Assembly (NCBI GenBank): GCA_029860075.1
Contig: JAOUBX010000025.1
Span: 1 to 54,390 of the forward strand
Direction of reading: 5' to 3'
From: Deltaproteobacteria bacterium
GTDB lineage: Bacteria; Desulfobacterota; JADFVX01
Length of the DNA stretch: 54,390 nucleotides
Shown here: positions 35,004 to 43,631 of the stretch, piece by piece
Position numbering within the stretch: the stretch's first letter is position 1
How the letters are laid out: every line of letters begins with the position of its first letter
The notes under the pieces: generated by a model
The model's database searches: none
What the model saw: the letters and a program-made list of their open reading frames with translations, nothing else
Told to the model about the DNA's origin: nothing
Program-made: the position numbers and the translations under genes

Positions 35004-35573
35004 ATGAAGATTCTAGTTGCTACTTTTTGTTTACTTTTACCGACAGTTGCGTTGGCAGAATCCTTGCCTGACAGTTTGGAAAGATGGAAAGACATCTCCA
35101 AGTTCTTCTGGTCTATGGATTTTTCAAACGAGAAACGCTTCAAGTCTGAATTGAAGGCTTATTATGGGACGATTTATCGTGGAAAATTACTCAAGGATTT
35201 GACGCAGTGGGTGGACAGAGAGAATTTGGAAAGCGAGTACTACTCATATTATTTCAGCGACTTGAAGGATACTAAACTTATCAAGCTCACATCAAAAGGT
35301 AAGAATCGCTACGAAGCTGACACAGTACAAAACTCCTGCTACTCTCTCGAATACAACCCACCGGCGATGGAGATTGTCGTAGCTGACTATAAAGTCAAAA
35401 ACCTGACACAAGAGCAGGTAAACAGGTGGCTCACTTCACTCAAGCCTACAGATATAGGTGAAATATGTTTAACTATCAGCCACCATGTCAGAATTCAGCT
35501 AAATCCCTCAGATCATCTGGTTGTTTCGGAACAATGGAACATCGTAGAGTCGACTGCACGACTTAACCCCTAA
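35004..35573 (+). CDS. Secreted hypothetical protein
   Basis: I place the start at ATG 35004, which gives a clean signal peptide (KILVATFCLLLPTVALA, cleavage near residue 18); the open frame extends upstream to 34860 through repeat-like sequence without a leader. The 189-residue precursor has an acidic, aromatic-rich mature domain (FSDLKDTKLIKLTSKGKNRY, CYSLEYNPPAMEIVVADY) with two Cys (in NSCYS and EICLT). Family not recognised. No clear ribosome site. It ends the accessory plus-strand run. Confidence 0.6.
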   Translation: MKILVATFCLLLPTVALAESLPDSLERWKDISKFFWSMDFSNEKRFKSELKAYYGTIYRGKLLKDLTQWVDRENLESEYYSYYFSDLKDTKLIKLTSKGKNRYEADTVQNSCYSLEYNPPAMEIVVADYKVKNLTQEQVNRWLTSLKPTDIGEICLTISHHVRIQLNPSDHLVVSEQWNIVESTARLNP

Positions 35574-35617
35574 TAATGAGCTTCAGACGAAGCCAGAATA
35601 ACTCAGAAAATTCTTTT

Positions 35618-36529
35618 CTATATCCTGCTTTTCGACTGTACCCAGAATATCATACCGGGTAGACTGTGAAAGATAACAATAAGCCCGTAGAGGATGGAGA
35701 TTGAAAGCACGGCCTCTTTTGGTGCGCCTATAAGAAGAAAGATTCCCACCATAGCCCCTTCACGTACTCCCCAACCCGCCAGCGATATAGGAATTAAGGT
35801 AAAGAGAAAGACAGGGGGCATGATAACAAGATAGGCGCCCAGCCCATATTCCAGCCCGATAGCCAGTGCTATGGCATAGATGCAGAGTATGGAGCAGAGG
35901 TGGATAATTACTGATAAAATCAACTGTCCACTGATGTTGGGGATATTGCTATAGACCTTCCTGAAGCGTTTTGAAAGATCATAAAAAAGGTCTAAAAACC
36001 TGATCTTCGACATGAACTTGGCTTTTCTCAGCATAACAAGGACGATAAAGCCTGTAATGCTTCCTGTGCAGGTGAGATTGATTAAACGGTAAAGCCAGGT
36101 TGGGAGAAGATCACTATAAGTAAAATTGGCAGCAAGGTTTAATAGAAGCAGGCCAAGCAGACCTACAATACGGTCGATAAAAATACCGTAAAAGGCCTCT
36201 CGCTTCCTATAGCCCAGTCCCCCCAGTTCGAGAACCCTCACGGCATCACCGCCGATGCTTCCCGGCAGTGCCTGGTTGAAAAAAGTCCCCTTGAAATAGC
36301 TCTTAATGTAGAACCATGTGCTTTCCTTGAAGTCGAGGGTCTTCATGATGATGTTCCATCGCAGTGAAGAGACGAAGGTGCTTAGAAACTGGAATGCTAC
36401 GGCAGGGATCAGGTAGAGTGGATTGATCTCTTTTAGTATCTTCAAGAGAGAGGGAAAGTCGACAAAGCGGAAGATGACCGTAAGGAGGATGATAGTGATG
36501 GCTGTTTTGATTAGGGTTTTTATGTTCAT
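35618..36529 (-). CDS. UPF0104/LPG-synthase-like integral membrane protein
   Basis: 303 residues, nearly all hydrophobic, with 7-8 predicted membrane helices and the conserved features of the lysylphosphatidylglycerol synthase TM region (UPF0104): NQALPGSIGGDAVRV, the DR motif in FIDRIVGLLGLL, and the late GWGVREGAMVG segment. It lacks the soluble aminoacyl-transferase domain, so lysyl-PG synthesis is not expected. Family members are found with glycan and lipid modification genes and may flip lipids (inference). Confidence 0.85.
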   Translation of the reverse strand: MNIKTLIKTAITIILLTVIFRFVDFPSLLKILKEINPLYLIPAVAFQFLSTFVSSLRWNIIMKTLDFKESTWFYIKSYFKGTFFNQALPGSIGGDAVRVLELGGLGYRKREAFYGIFIDRIVGLLGLLLLNLAANFTYSDLLPTWLYRLINLTCTGSITGFIVLVMLRKAKFMSKIRFLDLFYDLSKRFRKVYSNIPNISGQLILSVIIHLCSILCIYAIALAIGLEYGLGAYLVIMPPVFLFTLIPISLAGWGVREGAMVGIFLLIGAPKEAVLSISILYGLIVIFHSLPGMIFWVQSKSRI

Positions 36530-36578
36530 GCTTACTTTTTAATTAACTTTTTGAAAATTCCGGTAAAAAATTATTTTT

Positions 36579-36830
36579 CGTCTTTGCGAGGTCAATTAGA
36601 CCGAAGCAATTATTATTTCATATTTTGTACTATATCCATCTGTGATGTCATTTCGACGGTCAGGAGAAATCTTACTAACCTTTTTTCACTCAAGAAAAAG
36701 ATTTTTCACATGCCTTCGAAATGACAAATAATGAGTTCTGATCTTGTACTAAATTTAGTACATTCCACCAACATTGAGATAAGATCCAAGACCTTTGGAT
36801 TGCTTCGTCGTTTACACTCCTCGCAATGAC
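36579..36830. repeat. Outer inverted-repeat element, TTTGCGAGG family
   Basis: The left end contains TTTGCGAGG and CCGAAGCAAT (36579-36610); the right end (36799-36830) contains ATTGCTTCG and CCTCGCAATGAC, their inverses. The ends match a dispersed element type that I recall from many genomes. The interior is interrupted by another element. Confidence 0.7.
36646..36726. repeat. Inner inverted-repeat element, TCATTTCGA family
   Basis: TGTCATTTCGA (36646-36656) and TCGAAATGACA (36716-36726) are exact inverses; AGAAATCTT and AAGATTTTT form a further inner stem. Same ends as the element at 4481-4624. Confidence 0.75.
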
Positions 36831-36864
36831 AGCTTAATCTGCAACTTGAAAAAGTGACTAACTT

Positions 36865-38274
36865 CTAATTACTGCACCTGTAAATGTAGAAAGTCTTCTC
36901 CTTAAGGCCTTCTTTTTTCAACTTCACCTCTTCAAGGAGTTCCACCTTTTTAAATATTGTCGAAAGCTCTTTCTCTTCCGGTCTTTTGGAAAGAAATACC
37001 CCCTTTACTTTTCCAAAATCAATCCCTTTATCCCACATGGTGTACTGGCTGAAGCGGGTCGTTGACGGGATATGGGCCTGCCTTCCTCCACCTGCATAAA
37101 AACTGAACATGGCGGCGCGTCTCAAGTGGTCAGCCAGAAGAAGGTCACCGGGCTCAAGGTAGGAAGCTGCTTTTATGGCGGCTTCTTTTACACCGTAAAT
37201 GCGGTTATGAATATTCATTTTTGGCGGCAGGAAAAAGAGGGCCGGAAAATGAAGGATGAGATTAAGGAGCACGGCAAGGGTAGCACCTGCAATGAAGGTC
37301 TTTTTAAGCTTATACTCTTTGACTGTATATGAAAAAATAATAAGGCCTGAAATGAAGGCTACTGCTACCCAGTTGAGTTCCATCTTTTTAAAAAGTCCCT
37401 TGTAAAGAAAAAAGAGGAGTGGAAAGAGATAGGTAATGGCAACGAAGAAACGCTTCTTATCATTCCAGTAGTTTTTAACTTTGAAACTTCCGTAAAGGAG
37501 AATACCGAAAAAAATGGGTGTAAAGATGGCGAAAAGACCGCCTGCAAATTCAAAGAACTTGTTCCATTTTATTTTAGCTACTTCCGATGTGCCGTGTTTG
37601 TACTGAAATGAAAAGCTTATCCAGTCGTGCTGGTAGTTCCAGTAGACGGCGGGAAGGAAAATTATGAAGGCCAGAATAATGGATGTCCATGGTTTTATTT
37701 GCAGCAGGTGTCGGGGTATTTTTATTATGATAAATAAAAGCAGCGCTGTGAGAAAGAGGACAGACGTATATTTACTGAGCATCATGGCGCCAATGAAAAC
37801 ACCGGCCAATAGGTAGTCCTTCCATTTTCCGCCGAAGAGAGCCTTGTATGAAAACCAGGCAGACAAGGCCCAGAACATAAGCAGCGGCGCATCAGGCGTG
37901 ATGATGGTGTACCCCATGCTGATTGTGGGGATGATGGTATAGCTTACAAGAGAGAGCCAGGCAACGTCCTTGTCGTAGACCTCATTGGCCAGCTTGAAAA
38001 TATACCACCCTGTAAGGGTCATGCAGAAGACGGCAGTTAGTCTCGTGAAGAATTCATGATCACTGAAAAGGGTAAAAATTTTGATCAGGTAAGCCACCAT
38101 AGGAGGATGGTCGTAGTAGCTCAGTTGCAGCTTCTTGCTCCAGTACCAGTAATAGGCTTCATCAGGGTGAAGTTGGAGGGTAACATTGTAAATGGCGTGA
38201 AAGAGGGCGACAATGAGAAGAAGGCCCAGCGCATGGCTCTCCCTTAACTTTGAAGTATCAAGCTGCTTTATCAT
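36865..38274 (-). CDS. Family 39 glycosyltransferase (ArnT-like)
   Basis: 469 residues of a GT-C membrane glycosyltransferase. The N-terminal periplasmic loop has LHPDEAYYWYWSKKLQLSYYD followed by HPPMVAYLIKIF, the ArnT/PMT signature with the catalytic acidic residue. About ten membrane segments follow, then a soluble C-terminal part (YAGGGRQAHIPST). Such enzymes move a sugar from polyprenyl phosphate to lipid A, protein or glycan; the acceptor here is unknown. It overlaps the upstream PAP2 gene by 17 nt, so the two are probably co-expressed. Confidence 0.88.
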   Translation of the reverse strand: MIKQLDTSKLRESHALGLLLIVALFHAIYNVTLQLHPDEAYYWYWSKKLQLSYYDHPPMVAYLIKIFTLFSDHEFFTRLTAVFCMTLTGWYIFKLANEVYDKDVAWLSLVSYTIIPTISMGYTIITPDAPLLMFWALSAWFSYKALFGGKWKDYLLAGVFIGAMMLSKYTSVLFLTALLLFIIIKIPRHLLQIKPWTSIILAFIIFLPAVYWNYQHDWISFSFQYKHGTSEVAKIKWNKFFEFAGGLFAIFTPIFFGILLYGSFKVKNYWNDKKRFFVAITYLFPLLFFLYKGLFKKMELNWVAVAFISGLIIFSYTVKEYKLKKTFIAGATLAVLLNLILHFPALFFLPPKMNIHNRIYGVKEAAIKAASYLEPGDLLLADHLRRAAMFSFYAGGGRQAHIPSTTRFSQYTMWDKGIDFGKVKGVFLSKRPEEKELSTIFKKVELLEEVKLKKEGLKEKTFYIYRCSN

Positions 38275-38926
38275 TTCTAAACATCCCGTAATGGAGTAAA
38301 AGGCTTGTCAGGTAAACAAAGGCAAAGGAGAAAATAACGTCACTCAGGAAGTGGCCTCCCTGGATGATTCTTACCATCCCGATTATTCCTCCGGCAGCAA
38401 CTGCACTCCAGAAGATAACTCGTCTTCTCTTGCCTCTGTAGAGCAGAGCCAGTGCCACGAAGTAAAAACCGGCCGATGCATGGCCGCTGACGAAGGAACA
38501 ATTTTTTTTGCACTGATCGGAAATGACAAAAGCGGGGGTGAATGTTTTACTTCCTGAAAATTCAACTATATGCCTCGGTCTTGCCCTGCCTGAAAATTCC
38601 TTCATAATGCCGTTGACCACAAGAAGCGGTCCCAGCAGCATTGCCATGATTAGATAGAGGTAGGCTTTCTTTTTTAAACCAAGTATTTCATCTCTTTTTT
38701 TAAATTGCATATAGGCATAGATGCCTATGATAGCAAGAACAATAATACCAGTCATGGATGGCGCATATTTATAGATCAATTTAAAAAGAGGGTAGCTTTT
38801 TGCGTAAAACCTGCCATCCGAAAAAAAGAGGGCGCTTGTCATCAGATCCAATTGTGGAAAGAGAATAAACACGATTGCAGTGGCTATTGAAAACACTAAA
38901 AATTTATAGGAAATATTAAGAATCAA
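38258..38926 (-). CDS. PAP2-family membrane phosphatase
   Basis: 222 residues, about six membrane helices. The three phosphatase motifs are visible: KEFSGRARPRH (K-x6-RP type), VSGHAS in the place of PSGH, and RIIQGGHFLSDV (R-x5-H-x3-D). It likely removes phosphate from a lipid phosphate, such as undecaprenyl pyrophosphate, lipid A (LpxE-like) or phosphatidylglycerol phosphate. Pairing with a GT39 transferase fits either recycling of a polyprenyl carrier or lipid A remodelling. Confidence 0.88.
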   Translation of the reverse strand: MILNISYKFLVFSIATAIVFILFPQLDLMTSALFFSDGRFYAKSYPLFKLIYKYAPSMTGIIVLAIIGIYAYMQFKKRDEILGLKKKAYLYLIMAMLLGPLLVVNGIMKEFSGRARPRHIVEFSGSKTFTPAFVISDQCKKNCSFVSGHASAGFYFVALALLYRGKRRRVIFWSAVAAGGIIGMVRIIQGGHFLSDVIFSFAFVYLTSLLLHYGMFRNDKAA

Positions 38927-39041
38927 GAGGTTATCCTGTACGGGTAATTCAGGGGAAAATGTAAATAGGGAAATATAAAGGAAAATGGCTATTTTTGCAA
39001 GGATTTATGATGTCAGCAACAGAGGGCACGGAGGAAAGACT

Positions 39042-39122
39042 TTTACCACCCCTAGCCCCTCCTTATCAAGGAGGGGGACAAATAACTCCCCTCCTATTTT
39101 AGGAGGGGTTGGGGGTGGTAAA
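39042..39122. repeat. Inverted-repeat element, ACCACCCC family
   Basis: The 22 nt at 39042-39063 and at 39101-39122 are inverses with two mismatches (TTTACCACCCC...CCCTCCT against AGGAGGGG...GGTGGTAAA). Two smaller CCCTCC/GGAGGG stems lie inside. It sits between the LtaS-like and PAP2 genes. Confidence 0.8.
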
Positions 39123-39150
39123 GATAAAGCATCACTATTTCGGCTGAAAA

Positions 39151-41142
39151 TCACTTTTCTTCCCGCTTATTATGATAAAGCAGATACTTGGCAAACTCAT
39201 GAAAGCCGATAGCCATTTTTGACATGTAATCGGCTTTTTCCGGTTCTTTATCTTTAAGGTCTGCCGCTTCTGAAGAATGGAAGTCATAAAGCGCAAAGGA
39301 TTCATCAGGCTCTACGTTAACGTAGTGATCGTTATCCATAAATCCGAACCTTGGCGGAAATTCGAAAGGCGTAAAGGTAAAGGCACCTCTTTTGCTTTCC
39401 AGCGCAGGATCAAGCACATTACGGCCAAGTGTTGTGTTTACGTAAGGCTTACCCATGAGCGCAGCCAGTGTGGGCATAACATCAAGTTCGCTCATAACGC
39501 AATCGATCCTTTTTCTCTCTTTTATCAGTTGAGGGGCGTAAATGAGAAAAGGAACATGGAAAGGGCCCGGAGAAAGTCCGCCAAAGCGCCTGTCATGGGA
39601 CCCGTTGCCGGTGCCGTGGTCTCCGAAGATGAGAAAAACCGTATTGTCAAAGTATTGCTCTTTCCGTGCCAGGTCAAAGTAATAGCCCAGTGAATGGTCG
39701 AGAAACCTGAAGCCGTTGTACTCTTCAAGCGAGTAGAAGCCGTTTTCCGTAAGCACATCTTTATCTGCCTGTTCGGGCTCAAAGCCTTTTGAGTCATGGG
39801 GAATTTTAAAGGGGCGGTGATTGCCTGCCGTCTGGATAATAGCAAAGAAAGGTTCTTCCGTCTTTTGTGCAAGCATTTCATTGGCCTCCATGAAAAGGTC
39901 CGCATCGGAAATGCCCCATACGTCATGAACGGGGGAACGGTAAGCCCCTTCATCAATAATATTAAGATCATCGATATTGTGGGAGAGCATGCCCCGGATA
40001 TTGCCCCAGTTGGCGCTGCCGCCGAGGAAGTAATGTTTGCCGTAGTCCTTAAAAGCATTAACAATGGTGTGCTGGTTGACGACGAGGGGGTTCCTTGATG
40101 ATGACCGGCTTGTGCTTACATCGGGTATGCCGAAGAGGGCCGCAAAGAGTGATCTCGATGTATTTTCCATGGGAACATAGAAACGGCTGAAAAGAAGGCC
40201 CTCTTTGGACAGTGCGTCAAATCGGGGTGATGAATGAAGTATGGGGGCGCCAAGTACGCCTGTTTTATAAGCTGCAAAGGTCTCCATGAAGATAATAACC
40301 ACGTTGGGATTGCCTGAAACAAGCGGTCTCGGCCGGCCCTCCCGTTTGAGGGAGAGCGTTTCCGCCGAAGCTTTGTCAACACTGAAAAAATCCACCATGA
40401 GGGGATAAAGTTCTTTCAGCTTTTCCCTGTCGTACTCAAAGGGTTTTTCTCCCAGGCTTTCAATGAAAAAGAGGACCGGATTGAGGGCCACGTTACAGAT
40501 AAAGCTGTCTTTATGAAAAAAAGCATCACTCCAGCGCAGAGGATATCTCGATAACTTGCCGTAGCACAGGGCTGCCATAAGGAGGAAGAAAAGCCCGTTT
40601 AAAGTGATGCCAAGCCACAGTCCGGATGAAGATTCCCCCGCTGAAAGGAGGTTGCCCTCTATTGCTTTTAAAAGTCCGCTTTTATAAAAGAGAATAAAAA
40701 GAAAAAGAGTTATTGTCAGCTTGACAACAGGGTAGCTCTCCCGGACCATTTGCCACCAGATGCCGCCTGTATCCTTAAGGGCCAGCAGGCTGGCATTAAT
40801 TCTTGACTGGAGATAGCTGAAATTGCCGAAATCTACAATGTAAAAAAGGATGGCCACCGATAAAATAATGATGTAGTACCACTCGGTAATAAAGAGACCC
40901 CACGACTCATGATAAAGGTTGATGCCCGGGATCCAGGAAAAAATGATGGCCGGAATGGTAATAAGTGAAATAAGCCTGGCATCGAATTTTATGCCAATAT
41001 AGAGTGCCTTAAATGTGGGTGATGAAAATACCTTTACGTCGGACGGCCTGAAAGTGATGAAGAAGGCAATCCTCAGGATGGTCAATAAAGAGAGGTTAAA
41101 TATGAAAAGCGTTGAAAAAAAAATAAGGTTTTCCGGAAGCAT
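39151..41142 (-). CDS. LtaS-like sulfatase-fold phosphoglycerol/phosphoethanolamine transferase
   Basis: 663 residues: five N-terminal membrane helices (about 7-29, 55-73, 84-103, 141-160, 178-196), then a large extracytoplasmic alkaline-phosphatase-fold domain. Metal and catalytic positions appear in VVIIFMETFAA (Glu), ENTSRSLFAALFG (nucleophile Thr) and LIFGDHGTGNG (Asp-His). In Gram-negatives this family (COG1368) adds phosphoglycerol to periplasmic glucans or modifies envelope glycolipids. The substrate is unknown; neighbours with GT39 and PAP2 roles suggest an envelope glycolipid. Confidence 0.88.
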   Translation of the reverse strand: MLPENLIFFSTLFIFNLSLLTILRIAFFITFRPSDVKVFSSPTFKALYIGIKFDARLISLITIPAIIFSWIPGINLYHESWGLFITEWYYIIILSVAILFYIVDFGNFSYLQSRINASLLALKDTGGIWWQMVRESYPVVKLTITLFLFILFYKSGLLKAIEGNLLSAGESSSGLWLGITLNGLFFLLMAALCYGKLSRYPLRWSDAFFHKDSFICNVALNPVLFFIESLGEKPFEYDREKLKELYPLMVDFFSVDKASAETLSLKREGRPRPLVSGNPNVVIIFMETFAAYKTGVLGAPILHSSPRFDALSKEGLLFSRFYVPMENTSRSLFAALFGIPDVSTSRSSSRNPLVVNQHTIVNAFKDYGKHYFLGGSANWGNIRGMLSHNIDDLNIIDEGAYRSPVHDVWGISDADLFMEANEMLAQKTEEPFFAIIQTAGNHRPFKIPHDSKGFEPEQADKDVLTENGFYSLEEYNGFRFLDHSLGYYFDLARKEQYFDNTVFLIFGDHGTGNGSHDRRFGGLSPGPFHVPFLIYAPQLIKERKRIDCVMSELDVMPTLAALMGKPYVNTTLGRNVLDPALESKRGAFTFTPFEFPPRFGFMDNDHYVNVEPDESFALYDFHSSEAADLKDKEPEKADYMSKMAIGFHEFAKYLLYHNKREEK

Positions 41143-41184
41143 GTTTGTAAATTGCCTTAGGGTTGTTTTTTTGTAGCGCTAACT

Positions 41185-42078
41185 TTATTCGCTGGCGCTC
41201 ATTTTGTCAATGTCAGAGAGATAGGCGGCCACAAATTTCTTGTAGCCTTTCTGGATTTTTCTGGTAAGGGGGCCGATGGCAAATTTCTTTTCGTCCACAC
41301 CTATGGCCGGCACCACCTCCCTGACGGAGCTTGTAATAAATATTTCCTCTGCCTGGAAAATTTCATCACAGGAGAGGTCTTTTTCTTCACCATCAATGCC
41401 GGACAATGGCGCAACCTCCAATACGATATCTCTCGTAATGCCGGGCAGGAGACCTGATGAGAGGGGAGGGGTGTAGAGTTTATTGTCTTTCACAATAAAT
41501 ATATTACTTGTAATTCCTTCGACTGCATGGCCTTCATAGTTCAGATAAATCCCTTCATCGCCCCCTCTCTCCTTTATTTCCATCATGCCGAGGATGCCTG
41601 GAATGTAATTGATCGTTTTACGGGAGGCCAGCGGAGATAAATGGTCAATTTTGAAGCTTTTCAGGAGGGACAGTTTTATGCCCTTTTGCTGAATGGCTTC
41701 AATACTTGCCGGAACACTTTCGGAGCTGATAATAACCGTGCTTCCTTCCTTTCCTGAAGGGAGAAGCCATGAAGGGCTGCCGCCACGAATGACGGTGAGC
41801 CTGATTCGGCTGTCGGCGTGGAGGAGATCATTCTTTTCTAAAAGTGTAAATAATATGACGGACAGTTCCCGCTCGGTAAAGGGAATCTCCATTTTAAGAA
41901 AACGGGCCGACTCGGTAAGGCGTTTGTAATGATTTTTGAGGGCAAATATCTCTCCTTTATAGCCCCTGAAGGTTTCGAAAAGGCCGTCACCATACATGAG
42001 GCCCCTGTTTATCGGGGAGATGGCAGCTTTGCTTTCTTCAATAAAATTTCCACTAAGATAAATAATGCTATCACTCAT
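41185..42078 (-). CDS. pabC: Aminodeoxychorismate lyase
   Basis: PLP fold-type IV enzyme that releases pyruvate from aminodeoxychorismate to give p-aminobenzoate for folate. The 297 residues show MYGDGLFETFRGYKGEIFAL, the PLP lysine in SRKTINYIPGILG, and EGITSNIFIVKDNKLYTP with GLLPGITR. A branched-chain or D-amino-acid aminotransferase is the alternative reading, but the ATGA overlap with pabB makes PabC far more likely. Confidence 0.92.
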   Translation of the reverse strand: MSDSIIYLSGNFIEESKAAISPINRGLMYGDGLFETFRGYKGEIFALKNHYKRLTESARFLKMEIPFTERELSVILFTLLEKNDLLHADSRIRLTVIRGGSPSWLLPSGKEGSTVIISSESVPASIEAIQQKGIKLSLLKSFKIDHLSPLASRKTINYIPGILGMMEIKERGGDEGIYLNYEGHAVEGITSNIFIVKDNKLYTPPLSSGLLPGITRDIVLEVAPLSGIDGEEKDLSCDEIFQAEEIFITSSVREVVPAIGVDEKKFAIGPLTRKIQKGYKKFVAAYLSDIDKMSASE

Positions 42079-43493
42079 TTTTCTTTAAATCCTGATGCAA
42101 TGTTTTTAAAAATTTCTCCCTTAAGGAGCGTTTCTTCATATTCTGACTCGGGGATGGAATCAGCCACAATGCCTCCTCCCGTGGAAAAGTAGACCTTTCC
42201 CTCTTTAATGAAGGCCGTCCTGATGGCAATGTTTAAATCCATCGATCCATCAAAGCCTATATAGCCGATGGATCCCGTATAGATCCATCGGGGACACTGC
42301 TCAATTTCATGGATAATTTCCATGGCCCTTACCTTGGGCGCACCCGTAATCGAGCCACCGGGAAAGGCTGCTTTTATACAGTCTACAGGGCCGATGCCTT
42401 CATTTATTTCACCGGATACAGTAGAGACCATATGGTGAAGGTTGGCGTAACTTTCAATATCCATTAAGCTGTCTGCCTTGATCGTTCCGTACTTGCAGAC
42501 CCTGCCCAGATCATTTCTTACGAGATCAACGATCATGATATGTTCCGCCCTGTCTTTTTCGCTTTCCCTGAGCGCTTTTTTTCTCAAAATGTCTTCACTC
42601 TTATCTGCGCTCCGGCTTATGGTTCCCTTTATAGGCCTTGACTCGATCCTGTTCCCTCTTAATGCCAGAAATCGCTCCGGCGAGTTTGATATGATGGAGA
42701 GGCCCGGCAGTTCCAGGCAGGCGCTGAAAGGGACAGGGTTTGCTGAGGTAAATCTCCTGTACAGGGAGAAGGGGGTGCCTTCGAAAGAGGCGCTGAACCG
42801 ATGAGAGAGATTTGCCTGGTAAATATCACCACTTTCAATGTATTTTTTTATCTTTTCGACTTCATTAAGATAGGCTTTCCTGTCGAAATTGGAAGAAACC
42901 TTTCCCATCCGGCTTTCATCAGGCCCGCTCTCTTTCCGGTTGTAAATAAGGTCGGAAAATTGCTTTACCCTTTCCTTTGCCCTTTCTCTTCTTTTTGCTC
43001 CCTTTTCCGGATATCCTGTGGAAGAAAGAAAAAGTGTTGACTGAAGATGATCGTATATGAAAATGGTGTCGTAGAAACCTAAATGAATGTCAGGCGCTGA
43101 AAAGTTATCCGCCTTTCTTTCAGGCATTGATTCAATATGTTCTCCCGCCTCGTAACCTATGTAACCGACGGCGCCGCCTGTAAAAGGAAAGTCTTCACGG
43201 GGTTCTGCCGGGAATTCCTTAAGCAGGGAATGCAGCGCAGTGAAAGGATTACCGTAAGAGGTTGACCTCTTTCCCTCGCGGTAAATGTTAATTTTATCCC
43301 CTTCTGATTCCATGGTGAGAAAGGGGGCTGCGCCTGCAAAGGAATACCTGTTGCTATCTGAAACCTTGCCATGGCCGCTTTCCAGGAGGAAAGGGGCCTC
43401 TAGCGATGACAGGGACAAAAAAAGGGTTTCAGCAAGTGTCTTTTCCCGGTTGCTTTGCTTTAAACTATGGCTGTGGATTTCCTTGATTACCAT
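42075..43493 (-). CDS. pabB: Aminodeoxychorismate synthase component I
   Basis: Converts chorismate and ammonia to aminodeoxychorismate. The 472 residues have the TrpE/PabB fold with SGDIYQANLSHRF, the diagnostic ESRPIKGTISR (Lys where anthranilate synthase has Ala), and GGSITGAPKVRAMEII. The Lys supports PabB over TrpE. No PabA glutaminase is in the window. The start codon lies about 7 nt after a predicted -10, so the mRNA may be leaderless. Confidence 0.93.
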   Translation of the reverse strand: MVIKEIHSHSLKQSNREKTLAETLFLSLSSLEAPFLLESGHGKVSDSNRYSFAGAAPFLTMESEGDKINIYREGKRSTSYGNPFTALHSLLKEFPAEPREDFPFTGGAVGYIGYEAGEHIESMPERKADNFSAPDIHLGFYDTIFIYDHLQSTLFLSSTGYPEKGAKRRERAKERVKQFSDLIYNRKESGPDESRMGKVSSNFDRKAYLNEVEKIKKYIESGDIYQANLSHRFSASFEGTPFSLYRRFTSANPVPFSACLELPGLSIISNSPERFLALRGNRIESRPIKGTISRSADKSEDILRKKALRESEKDRAEHIMIVDLVRNDLGRVCKYGTIKADSLMDIESYANLHHMVSTVSGEINEGIGPVDCIKAAFPGGSITGAPKVRAMEIIHEIEQCPRWIYTGSIGYIGFDGSMDLNIAIRTAFIKEGKVYFSTGGGIVADSIPESEYEETLLKGEIFKNIASGFKEK

Positions 43494-43499
43494 TAGGTG

Positions 43500-43528
43500 A
43501 TGTTAGGGGTTTTTTTTCTTCAAGTCAA
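43500..43528 (-). promoter_or_regulatory. Predicted promoter of pabB-pabC
   Basis: Read on the minus strand: TTGACT (43528-43523), 17 nt, TAACAT (43505-43500). The predicted start falls at about 43493, the A of the pabB ATG. Confidence 0.5.
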
Positions 43529-43571
43529 GGATTGAGCCTTTTATTGAAACTAATGGATGGCTCTATCTTCC

Positions 43572-43601
43572 TTGACATGCGGCGGAGCTAAAACATATAC
43601 T
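43572..43601 (+). promoter_or_regulatory. Predicted promoter of the msbA-core operon
   Basis: A perfect TTGACA (43572-43577), an 18 nt spacer and TATACT (43596-43601) predict a start near 43608, 24 nt before the msbA ATG. It is back to back with the pabB promoter. Confidence 0.65.
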
Positions 43602-43631
43602 TGCCAATTACAAAAATTGTGAAGTTAATTT

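Larger units (their letters stand above)
36530..36864. other. 335 nt non-coding stretch with nested repeats
   Basis: No gene. Most of it is the outer inverted-repeat element 36579-36830 with a second element inside it (36646-36726). Confidence 0.65.
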
